IMG/VR virus record: IMGVR_UViG_3300025138_000251
Span: 1-28,487 of that record
Source: a virus
Strand: one strand, 5' to 3'
Length of the DNA: 28,487 nucleotides
Shown here: in pieces, positions 12,777 to 20,146 of the stretch
Layout of the letters: every line of letters begins with the position of its first letter
Numbering within the stretch: the stretch's first letter is position 1
Translations under genes and position numbers: made by a program
Notes under the pieces: generated by a model
The model's database searches: none
What the model saw: the letters and a program-made list of their open reading frames with translations, nothing else
What the model was told of the DNA's origin: nothing

Positions 12777-12959
12777 ATGAAAATTAAGGAATATTTAAAA
12801 GAAAATCGTATATCTGTAGCCAAATTCAGCGAATTATCAGGAATTCCAGCGCCTTCAATGTCGGCATATGTTTATGGGACTAGAATCCCAAATCCTACAA
12901 ACATGGCGAAAATAAGGCAATTAACAGAAAATAAGGTACAACCAAACGACTTTTACTGA
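12777..12959 (+). CDS. Cro/C1-type helix-turn-helix regulator
   Basis: A 60-residue protein consisting of one XRE-type domain: KIKEYLKENRISVAKFSELS, then GIPAPSMSAYVYGTRIPNP and MAKIRQLTENK. The helix-turn-helix spans about residues 14-36, with Ser-rich turn and recognition helix. Single-domain size fits a Cro-like repressor that controls the divergent promoters it borders. AAGGAGAATTA precedes the ATG. Its stop overlaps the next start (TGATG), so both are made from one rightward message. Confidence 0.78.
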   Translation: MKIKEYLKENRISVAKFSELSGIPAPSMSAYVYGTRIPNPTNMAKIRQLTENKVQPNDFY

Positions 12960-13291
12960 TGAGCTTTCACGCTATACATTGGGCGCTAAAACAGGAAATA
13001 AAACACCCTACGACAAAATTAGTTTTAATAATGATATCCAATTATGCCAATGAAAGGAATGAATGCTATCCATCTCAGATTCATTTAGCCAAAAGATGTG
13101 GCTGTTCTGTGAGATCGATAATCACACACACTAAGAAATTGCAAAAGGTCGGGATGATCAAAATAACCAAGATTAGAAAGGGCATAAAATTACATAATAC
13201 TTATTGGGTAAATGCAGGTAGACCACGTGAAAAAGTTGCACATAATACTAATATAAACACAATCAAGAATAAAAACTTTTTAGCAGGATAA
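12959..13291 (+). CDS. HTH_36-type winged-helix replication protein
   Basis: A 110-residue protein with the pattern AIHWALKQEIKHPTTKLVLI, NYANERNECYPSQIHLAKRC and GCSVRSIITHTKKLQKVGMI. The CYPSQ..LA...GCS.R....H...L...G.I signature is the HTH_36 domain seen in phage O-type replication initiators. It probably binds the origin and loads the helicase encoded downstream; the origin itself is not visible. The family often has a longer C-terminal part, here reduced to a short basic tail (KNKNFLAG). It starts inside the stop of the Cro-like gene. Confidence 0.75.
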   Translation: MSFHAIHWALKQEIKHPTTKLVLIMISNYANERNECYPSQIHLAKRCGCSVRSIITHTKKLQKVGMIKITKIRKGIKLHNTYWVNAGRPREKVAHNTNINTIKNKNFLAG

Positions 13292-13296
13292 ATAAA

Positions 13297-13452
13297 ATGA
13301 TAAAAATCGAAGATTATGAAAAAACAGGAGAGATTATTTCCAGTGATAAAATGATGATGGAAGATATTCAAAAAATATTTAATGATAACCCTCACTTTTT
13401 TAGATGGTATCTTAAGAATTTCGATCATATAGGAGGTTGGTATGATGATTAA
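13297..13452 (+). CDS. 51-residue micro-protein, paralogue A
   Basis: Read from ATG 13297 to TAA. It begins IKIEDYEKTGEIISSDK and continues IQKIFNDNPHFFRWYLKNFD. It aligns without gaps over about 43 residues with the product of the next gene (MIK-EDYE, then .E.I.SD, then NP.F..WY.K), so the two are paralogues in tandem. A weak AGGA Shine-Dalgarno precedes the start. No family recognised; acidic N-terminus and aromatic C-terminus suggest a small helical binder. Confidence 0.6.
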   Translation: MIKIEDYEKTGEIISSDKMMMEDIQKIFNDNPHFFRWYLKNFDHIGGWYDD

Positions 13453-13618
13453 ACTTGAAGATTATGAATTAATAGCAGAGTGTATCAGGTCAGATCAAAT
13501 TGAGTTTTGTGATGTTGTTAGAATTCTGCACGAGAATCCAAAGTTTAAAGATTGGTACATAAAAAAATACAGGAGAAAAGATGAGCAAAAAAATAGATGG
13601 ACTTTTTACAGCGAATGA
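13445..13618 (+). CDS. 57-residue micro-protein, paralogue B
   Basis: The start may be ATG 13442 or 13445; the latter aligns with paralogue A. It begins IKLEDYELIAECIRSDQIEF and continues VVRILHENPKFKDWYIKKYR, then a basic tail. A strong GGAGG (about 13432-13436) is well placed. It overlaps paralogue A by eight bases and runs 38 bases into the helicase gene in another frame. The duplicated pair between the initiator-like protein and the helicase suggests a replication accessory role, but this is only positional. Confidence 0.6.
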   Translation: MIKLEDYELIAECIRSDQIEFCDVVRILHENPKFKDWYIKKYRRKDEQKNRWTFYSE

Positions 13619-14474
13619 TCTTTATGATTCGGTGATGGATCTATATTCGGGCAAATCACATGTCCAATATAAAACAGGGTTTGACAGCCTCGATCCCTTT
13701 TTGAAGATTGTGAAGCCATGTTTTACAGTTATAACAGGTACACCTAATTCAGGTAAATCCTCTTTCAGCTACGATCTGGCAATGAATCTTGCAAAAGCAG
13801 AGGGATTTAAGTTTGTTATTTATAGCCCCGAACACTCACTTGCAGTCAATGTCAAGCGCTTGGTAGAAAAATACACAAAGAAACCCTTTGACAAAATGTT
13901 TGATAACCGATTGAAAGAAACAGAACTAGGAGAGGCTTTGGTTTTCATTGATAAGCATTTCTACTTTATGGATAAATTACAGGATTCCCCGGACATAGAT
14001 TGGATTGTTGAGAGAGCCTATTGGTGCGCTGAAAATCTTAACATAGACTGCTTAATAATCGATCCATACAACGAGATAAACCCCAATAGAAACAATGGTT
14101 TCAGGGAAGATGAGCATATATCTGTGGTTATATCTAAGATAAAAAGATTCAACAGAGAAACCGATACAATGTCTTTTTTAATTGCACACCCAAATAAACA
14201 GATAAGAAATCCCGATGGGAAATTTGTTGTAGATTCGTTGTATTCAATTTCGGGATCAGCCCATTTCAATAATAAGGCAGACATTGGCATAATTGTAACA
14301 AGAGATTTTGAGCTTCAACAAACTGATATAAGAATTGCCAAGGTCAGAGAAATAGATGTCTATGGGAATATAGGAAGTGTAACCTTAAAATGGAATCCGA
14401 AACAAAGGTGTTACAACACACTCGAGGAATATGATAATAATTTTACAGTCATCGGTGGAAATAATATATTTTGA
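13581..14474 (+). CDS. DnaB/Twinkle-type replicative helicase, RecA-fold core only
   Basis: A 297-residue protein with Walker A GTPNSGKS at residues 53-60 (followed by SFSYDLA), the catalytic Glu in YSPEHS (residue 84), Walker B CLIIDPYNE (157-165), a histidine-containing sensor motif FLIAHPNKQ (199-207) and the SGSAHFNNKADIGIIV motif. This is the helicase core of the DnaB/T7 gp4 class. No primase or N-terminal DnaB domain is present; the first 30 residues are too short. Priming must then come from the host or from another phage gene outside the window. CAGGAGAAAAG precedes ATG 13581. Confidence 0.85.
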   Translation: MSKKIDGLFTANDLYDSVMDLYSGKSHVQYKTGFDSLDPFLKIVKPCFTVITGTPNSGKSSFSYDLAMNLAKAEGFKFVIYSPEHSLAVNVKRLVEKYTKKPFDKMFDNRLKETELGEALVFIDKHFYFMDKLQDSPDIDWIVERAYWCAENLNIDCLIIDPYNEINPNRNNGFREDEHISVVISKIKRFNRETDTMSFLIAHPNKQIRNPDGKFVVDSLYSISGSAHFNNKADIGIIVTRDFELQQTDIRIAKVREIDVYGNIGSVTLKWNPKQRCYNTLEEYDNNFTVIGGNNIF

Positions 14475-15106
14475 AAGTATTAGTGGCATGTGAATATTCT
14501 GGAATCGTGAGAGATGCATTTGCAAAAAGAGGTCACGATGCGTGGTCATGCGATATATTACCAACAGAATCTGAAGGCAATCATATTCAGGGTGATGTTT
14601 TAGGGATATTGGATCAAGGATGGGATTTAATGATCGCACATCCACCTTGCACACATTTGACAGTCACAGGCGCTAGATGGTTCACTGAGGGCAGAAAAGA
14701 CTACCAATTGCAAAGAGACGGGATTGCATTTGTGCAAAAATTAATGGATGCACCTATTGATAAGATCGCAATTGAGAATCCGAGAAGCGTTATATCTTCT
14801 TATATCCGACCAGCTGATCAATTAATAAATCCTTTCCAGTTCGGTCACCCGGTCAGTAAGGCGACTTGTCTTTGGTTAAAAAATCTTCCTAGATTGATGC
14901 CAACTAAAAACGTTGAGCCTGATTATGTGTATCACAAAAGTGGCAATCGTATGTCCAAGTGGCATTATGAAACGAGTCTACTGCCGTCAAAGAATGGTGA
15001 AAGAGGAAAGGCAAGGAGTAAATTTTTTCAAGGAATCGCTGAGGCAATGGCAGAACAGTGGGGACATGATGAATTCCAACTTGTGCAACAGATTCAAATA
15101 GACTAG
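14471..15106 (+). CDS. compact DNA cytosine-C5-like methyltransferase
   Basis: A 211-residue protein. Motifs: an SAM-binding start VLVACEYSGIVRDAF, then acidic DxxD-like GHDAWSCDILP, the catalytic-type HPPCTHL (Cys preceded by PP), and IENPRSVIS (ENV/ENP-like motif VI). This layout is commonly annotated as a DNA cytosine methyltransferase in phages, although it is much shorter than a full C5 enzyme and I see no target-recognition domain. It starts at TTG 14471, overlapping the helicase TGA (TTGA). It may protect phage DNA or contribute to modification with the methyltransferase that follows. Confidence 0.72.
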   Translation: MKVLVACEYSGIVRDAFAKRGHDAWSCDILPTESEGNHIQGDVLGILDQGWDLMIAHPPCTHLTVTGARWFTEGRKDYQLQRDGIAFVQKLMDAPIDKIAIENPRSVISSYIRPADQLINPFQFGHPVSKATCLWLKNLPRLMPTKNVEPDYVYHKSGNRMSKWHYETSLLPSKNGERGKARSKFFQGIAEAMAEQWGHDEFQLVQQIQID

Positions 15107-15117
15107 AATTTGACTCA

Positions 15118-16386
15118 ATGAGTGAAGGCGTTGAAAAGTGGGCAGTGCATAACCAGATCATTAAAAATATTGATGATTTGATCCCTTATGACACAAATCC
15201 TAGAGAACACGCACCTAAACAAATCAACCAAGTAGCTAAATCTATCCAAGAGTTCGGTTGGACTATGCCTATATTGATCGATGAAAAGAACGAGATCATA
15301 GCAGGTCATGGCAGATTATTGGCAGGAAAACAGCTCGGCTTCAGGAATGTACCTTGCATAGTTGCTGAGGGTTGGACTGAAGAGCAGAAGAAAGCTTATT
15401 GCATAGCTGATAATAAACTCACAGAGAACAGCACTTGGAAATATGATGATCTAAAAATAAATTTAGAGTTTCTCAATGATCAAGGTTTTGATTTGACAAC
15501 TACAGGTTTTTCTTTTGGAGAACTGAGTAGTATATTACCAGAATTTAATATTGATGAGGGAAAGGTTGATGATGAATCTGTACCTGATTTCTCAGATAAT
15601 ATTATATCGAAAATGTCTGATGTTTGGGTGATAGGTCAGCATAGAGTAATGTGTGGTGATTCAACAGAGCAGGAACATGTCGATAAATTAATGAATGGAA
15701 AACTAGCAGATTTAGTGATCACTGATCCCCCTTATAATGTGAATTATGGATCTGCCACTCATGAAAAGTTTAAATCAACGCAAGGCAGAGAGATAAAAAA
15801 TGATTATATGTCAGAAGATGAATTTTCATTATTTTTAAATAATGTTTTTAAGCAGATGGCTCTTCATTCAAAGAAAGGCTGTCCGACTTACGTTTTTATG
15901 TCAGCACAAGAGTGGGGATCAAATATGCAGAGGTTGGCAGAGAATGATTATCACTGGTCTAGTACGATTATCTGGAATAAGGATAGATTTGTCTTATCTA
16001 GAAAAGATTATAACACCAAATATGAGCCTATATGGTATGGATGGTTAAATGGTGAATCAAGACTTAAGGGTATTGAGAACAAAAAAGAGAGTGATGTTTG
16101 GGACATTCAAAGACCACACAAAAACGATCTGCACCCGACCATGAAGCCTGTTGAAGTTATAAGTCGTGCAATAAACAACAGCTGTGAGCCTGAAGAATTA
16201 ATATTAGACTTATTCGGTGGTGGTGGATCAACTCTGATCGCTTCACAAAAGAACAAGAGAGTAAATTATACAATGGAGCTTGATCCTAAATATGTTGATG
16301 TGATCATTAAAAGAATTCAAGAATATACAGGGGAGAATGCTGTATTAGAGTCGACTGGAGAATTATTCAACGATCTATTGAAATAA
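15118..16386 (+). CDS. ParB-N/adenine DNA methyltransferase fusion
   Basis: A 422-residue protein. Residues 15-100 are a ParB/Srx-like domain (LIPYDTNPREHAP, IIAGHGRLLAGKQLG at 60-74). Residues 165-400 are a beta-class N6-adenine or N4-cytosine methyltransferase: VMCGDST, catalytic DPPY (203-206), HPTMKP (339-344) and the SAM-binding FGGGGST (366-372), with the DPPY motif before FxGxG. Such ParB-methyltransferases are frequent in phages; the ParB part may contribute DNA binding or nuclease activity. Start ATG 15118 has no obvious Shine-Dalgarno. A sigma70-like promoter overlaps its last codons (see 16378-16406). Confidence 0.88.
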   Translation: MSEGVEKWAVHNQIIKNIDDLIPYDTNPREHAPKQINQVAKSIQEFGWTMPILIDEKNEIIAGHGRLLAGKQLGFRNVPCIVAEGWTEEQKKAYCIADNKLTENSTWKYDDLKINLEFLNDQGFDLTTTGFSFGELSSILPEFNIDEGKVDDESVPDFSDNIISKMSDVWVIGQHRVMCGDSTEQEHVDKLMNGKLADLVITDPPYNVNYGSATHEKFKSTQGREIKNDYMSEDEFSLFLNNVFKQMALHSKKGCPTYVFMSAQEWGSNMQRLAENDYHWSSTIIWNKDRFVLSRKDYNTKYEPIWYGWLNGESRLKGIENKKESDVWDIQRPHKNDLHPTMKPVEVISRAINNSCEPEELILDLFGGGGSTLIASQKNKRVNYTMELDPKYVDVIIKRIQEYTGENAVLESTGELFNDLLK

Positions 16387-16406
16387 GTTTATTTTTACTC
16401 TATAAA
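16378..16406 (+). promoter_or_regulatory. sigma70-like promoter for the packaging and head operon
   Basis: TTGAAA (16378-16383), a 17-base spacer and TATAAA (16401-16406) match the consensus in ten of twelve positions. The expected start would be about 16412-16414, right at ATG 16415 of the terminase small subunit. That would make its message nearly leaderless, consistent with the lack of a Shine-Dalgarno there. Confidence 0.55.
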
Positions 16407-16414
16407 AAAGATAT

Positions 16415-16798
16415 ATGCCTAAATTAGTAAATATAACAGATGAAGATAAGGAACTTGTCAGGAAACTGTCAGGATTGGGGATCACTCACAATCAAATATG
16501 CTCAATCATCAACATCACTAAACCAACCCTATATAAATACTATCAAACACAACTTGATCTGGGAAAAGCACAGGCAAATACAAAGGTTGCAGAGAATTTG
16601 TTTCGTATGGCAACAGGCACAGGCAGAGAGGCAGTTACAAGCGCCATATTTTGGCTGAAAACACAGGCAGGTTGGCGTGAGACAGATGTCATTGAGATTC
16701 ACAACATAGAAGAGGAAAATGCAAAATTCAGAAAGCTTGTCGGAGATATTCGCTCACTTAGACTCCAAAAGGCAGAAGTCGACGACTCTTCTAGCTGA
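16415..16798 (+). CDS. terminase small subunit
   Basis: A 127-residue protein with an N-terminal helix-turn-helix (ITDEDKELVRKLSGLGITHN, then QICSIINITKPTLYKYY, residues about 8-43) and a helical second part (RMATGTGREAVTSAIFWLKT, then AGWRE). That is the format of small terminases that recognise packaging sites; the phrase WLKTQAGWRE is common in this family. It directly precedes the large subunit, which begins 80 bases inside it. A promoter sits at its 5' end. Confidence 0.8.
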   Translation: MPKLVNITDEDKELVRKLSGLGITHNQICSIINITKPTLYKYYQTQLDLGKAQANTKVAENLFRMATGTGREAVTSAIFWLKTQAGWRETDVIEIHNIEEENAKFRKLVGDIRSLRLQKAEVDDSSS

Positions 16799-17990
16799 TT
16801 GGTATAGGAAGGCTAGGGATTCACAGCTCGTAGACGATTCCCCGGACAAAAATATCCATTTGTTTTTAGCAGGACGAGGATGGGGAAAGACACTCACAGG
16901 AAGTTGGGACATAATACAATATTGCCTTTTAAACGATAATGTGATGTGTGGTGTGATCGCACCGACATATTCCGATCTTAAAAGGGTAGTATTCTCAGGT
17001 GATTCAGGGATCATGAATATCATTGACAAGGATCTATTGAGTGGCGAGGGTTATAATAAATCTTACAATGAGATCAATTTCTATAATGGATCTAAAATAT
17101 TAGGATTCCCTGCTATCGAGCCAGATCGTTTAAGAGGGGTGCAATTCCACAGGGCTTGGTGTGATGAATTGGCATCATGGAGATATAGAGAAACCTTTGA
17201 TAACCTAATGATGGCACTCAGATTGGGGCAAGATCCGAAGTGTATTATCACAACAACTCCAAGACCAACTAAATTAATTAAAGAATTAGCCAAGCGAAAA
17301 GATACCAAGATGATCAGGGGAACAACCTTTGAGAACATTGACAATCTTGCCAAGTCATCAATTGAAATGCTTAGGGAAAGATATCATGGCACAAGGATTG
17401 GACGTCAGGAATTATACGCAGAGATCCTCGAAGACGTGGAAGGTGCTTTGTTTGATGCAGATATGATCGAAACCAATAGGGTGGACGAGCCTCCTGAAAT
17501 GCAAAGAATCGTTGTAGCTATTGATCCTGCAGTCACATCTAATCAGAACTCTGATGAAACAGGAATCATTGTTGCAGGTCGTGGAATGGACGATCACTTC
17601 TATATTCTTAACGATTCAAGCCAGATCAGTAGTCCAGATATATGGATTTCTAAGGTTTTAAGTTTGTATCATCAGTTTGACGCTGATAGAATAATTGCAG
17701 AGGTCAATAATGGTGGTGATCTCATAGAGAGATTATTAAGAACTAAAGAGACAAATGCATCCTATTCAAGTGTCAGGGCAACGAGAGGTAAGGTTGTGAG
17801 AGCCGAGCCTATATCAGCGCTATATGAACAGAACAAAGTTCATCACGTTGGCTTTCATAAGGACTTAGAAGATCAAATGTGTCAATTCACAGGAAATAAT
17901 GTACAATCTCATGATGACCGGGTAGATGCTCTTGTATGGGCTTTGACATCATTGCAAAGTTCAGGAAAGGCAATATTTAAAATTAGCTGA
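16719..17990 (+). CDS. terL: terminase large subunit
   Basis: A 423-residue packaging motor. The ATPase has Walker A GRGWGKT (52-58) and Walker B with AWCDE (146-150), then coupling motif IITTTPRP (177-183). The nuclease has D269 in VVAIDPAVTS, E328 in IIAEVN and D400/D403 in HDDRVDA. The sequence is like the GTA/HK97-type Terminase_6 class. ATG 16719 is the only good start; later candidates would cut into the ATPase. It overlaps the small subunit by 80 bases. The stop is followed by GAGGTAT for the portal. Confidence 0.93.
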   Translation: MQNSESLSEIFAHLDSKRQKSTTLLADWYRKARDSQLVDDSPDKNIHLFLAGRGWGKTLTGSWDIIQYCLLNDNVMCGVIAPTYSDLKRVVFSGDSGIMNIIDKDLLSGEGYNKSYNEINFYNGSKILGFPAIEPDRLRGVQFHRAWCDELASWRYRETFDNLMMALRLGQDPKCIITTTPRPTKLIKELAKRKDTKMIRGTTFENIDNLAKSSIEMLRERYHGTRIGRQELYAEILEDVEGALFDADMIETNRVDEPPEMQRIVVAIDPAVTSNQNSDETGIIVAGRGMDDHFYILNDSSQISSPDIWISKVLSLYHQFDADRIIAEVNNGGDLIERLLRTKETNASYSSVRATRGKVVRAEPISALYEQNKVHHVGFHKDLEDQMCQFTGNNVQSHDDRVDALVWALTSLQSSGKAIFKIS

Positions 17991-17998
17991 GGTATATT

Positions 17999-20137
17999 TT
18001 GGGTATATTAGACAAATTTTTTAAAAAACAAGAGCCAACACAAAGAAAAGAAGCGCCAAGAATCGTACTGAATAAACTTGATGCATATGCAAGTAAGACA
18101 AATCGTAAATATAAAGATTATGCTAAAGAAGGGTATCAAGAGAATGCGATCGTTCACAGGTGTGTGCAATTAATATCTAATTGCGCCTCAGCAGTTAAGA
18201 TTGATGTATTCAGTGGAGATATAAAACTAGACAACCACGAATTAATATCCTTATTGAAAAGACCAAACCCATCTCAATCTGGGATTGAATTTTTTTCATC
18301 ACTGTATTCGTATTTAATGATATCAGGAAACTCTTATATACTAAGAGATACTGATGCGCTAAGACCACCAAGAGAATTATATCTGTTGAGACCAGATCGT
18401 ATGCAGGTTAAATCAGGATCAACAGTTATCCCATCAAGTTATGAATATGTGATCGATGGTGTGACTGTGAACACATATCCTGTGGATCAGACAAACGCAA
18501 TGTCCCAAATCAAGCACATCAAACTTTGGAATCCGATTGATGATTATTATGGACTGTCACCAATTATGGCATCAGCCTACAATATTGATCAGCATAATTT
18601 GGCAGGATTGCACAACGTTGCTCTCCTTAAAAATGGTGCGACTCCATCTGGATATCTTAAATTTCAACCCACAGATGAAACAGGATTATCTACACAATTG
18701 ACTGATGATCAACGTGCAAGACTGTTAGAGGATCTAGAGTTCAGATTTCAAGGCACTCACAATTCAGGCAGACCAATGTTACTCGAGGGTAACTTTGAAT
18801 ATAAACAACTAGGATTATCACCAAAAGATATGGACTTCTTAGAACTCCTTAACTTATCAGCAAGGGAAATAGCGCTGTGTTTCGGAGTTCCTGCACAAAT
18901 GATTGGAATACCAGAGGCGAACACTTACTCTAATATGGAGACAGCAAAGCTTGGATTATATGAAGAGACTATAATTCCACTTCTAAAAAGGGTCGAATCG
19001 GATCTCAACGAATATCTAGCACCCCTTTATAGTGGAGATATAAGAATCCAATATGATCTGGATTCAATTCCTGCTATGGCAGAAAAAAGAAAACAAATTT
19101 ATGAGAATGTTACAAAGGGAGTTCAGGCAGGTATCATCACTCGCAACGAAGCAAGGGAAAGATTAGGTCTTGAGGAAATATCAGGTGGTGACGAGTTATA
19201 TATTCCATCTAACTTATTTCCAATTGGTGAAACAATGGACTCAGACGAGGATAATGAAAAACCTGTCGATCCAGATGATGCTCAAAAAGATTTTGAAATG
19301 ATGTATGGAACGAAAGCACAGGTTGGTTTCGATACCTACACAACAGAAGAAGAGGCAATTGATCGAGCAGAGGAGATAGGATGTGTGGGAACGCATATTC
19401 ACGATAAAGATGGACAGACTGTTTATATGCCTTGCAAAACACACGCAGAATACGAGAGCGCATTGCAGGATCAAAAAGCTTTAGATGATTTAGATTTAGT
19501 GCCTAACGATTCAATGGTGACAGAGGCAAAGCGTGGACTAGATTGGAGGAAAGAATTTAATCGTGGTGGAACACAAATTGGGGTGACAAGAGCGAATCAA
19601 ATAGTTAATAAAACTAGATTATCACCCAATACAGTTTTAAGAATGTACTCGTTTTTCTCAAGGCATGAAGTAGATAAGCAAGGACAAGGATTTGATCGTG
19701 GCGAGAAAGGATACCCTTCTGCAGGTAGAATCGCATGGTCATTATGGGGTGGTGATGCAGGATTTTCGTGGAGCAAAACAAAACGAAACCAGATCATGAG
19801 AGAAGAAGAGAAAGCAGAATCAGTTTCAGGCGTTTCAGGATCAACTCTGAAAGGTTTGCAAGAAAAAGTAAAAGATCACAATGACAAGCATGGAGATAAA
19901 AAAGGTAAAAGGGTAACTGTCAGTATGTTAGCTAAAGTATTCAAAAGAGGCATTGGCGCATATCGTAACAACCCATCTTCAGTCAGACCGAGTGTGAGAG
20001 CATCAGGTGGTGAGGATCGTTGGGCTTTTGCGAGAGTTAATACATTTTTGAGTGCAGTTCGTACAGGCAGATTCAGTGGAGGTAAATTTGATTTAGATTT
20101 ACTCCCAAAGGATCACCCCTTATCTTCTAAAGATTAA
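17999..20137 (+). CDS. HK97-family portal protein with long multi-module C-terminal extension
   Basis: A 712-residue protein from TTG 17999 (GAGG eight bases upstream; no ATG available). Residues 1-410 are a normal portal: GYQENAIVHRCVQLIS, the AFN-like YLMISGNSYIL, GLSPIMASAY, and LCFGVPAQMIGIPEANTYS with the stem helix. Usual portals end here. Then follow an acidic linker (412-435), a 50-residue module (441-490, TTEEEAIDRAEEIGCVGTHI plus MPCKTHAEYE), a module at 500-602 (KRGLDWRKEFNRGGTQIGV, RHEVDKQGQGF, PSAGRIAWSLWGGDAG) and a module at 612-712 (KVKDHNDKHG, GIGAYRNNPSSVRPSV, LLPKDHPLSS). The extra modules recur in phage structural proteins but have no settled function known to me. Confidence 0.87.
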   Translation: MGILDKFFKKQEPTQRKEAPRIVLNKLDAYASKTNRKYKDYAKEGYQENAIVHRCVQLISNCASAVKIDVFSGDIKLDNHELISLLKRPNPSQSGIEFFSSLYSYLMISGNSYILRDTDALRPPRELYLLRPDRMQVKSGSTVIPSSYEYVIDGVTVNTYPVDQTNAMSQIKHIKLWNPIDDYYGLSPIMASAYNIDQHNLAGLHNVALLKNGATPSGYLKFQPTDETGLSTQLTDDQRARLLEDLEFRFQGTHNSGRPMLLEGNFEYKQLGLSPKDMDFLELLNLSAREIALCFGVPAQMIGIPEANTYSNMETAKLGLYEETIIPLLKRVESDLNEYLAPLYSGDIRIQYDLDSIPAMAEKRKQIYENVTKGVQAGIITRNEARERLGLEEISGGDELYIPSNLFPIGETMDSDEDNEKPVDPDDAQKDFEMMYGTKAQVGFDTYTTEEEAIDRAEEIGCVGTHIHDKDGQTVYMPCKTHAEYESALQDQKALDDLDLVPNDSMVTEAKRGLDWRKEFNRGGTQIGVTRANQIVNKTRLSPNTVLRMYSFFSRHEVDKQGQGFDRGEKGYPSAGRIAWSLWGGDAGFSWSKTKRNQIMREEEKAESVSGVSGSTLKGLQEKVKDHNDKHGDKKGKRVTVSMLAKVFKRGIGAYRNNPSSVRPSVRASGGEDRWAFARVNTFLSAVRTGRFSGGKFDLDLLPKDHPLSSKD

Positions 20138-20146
20138 GGAGGCAAT

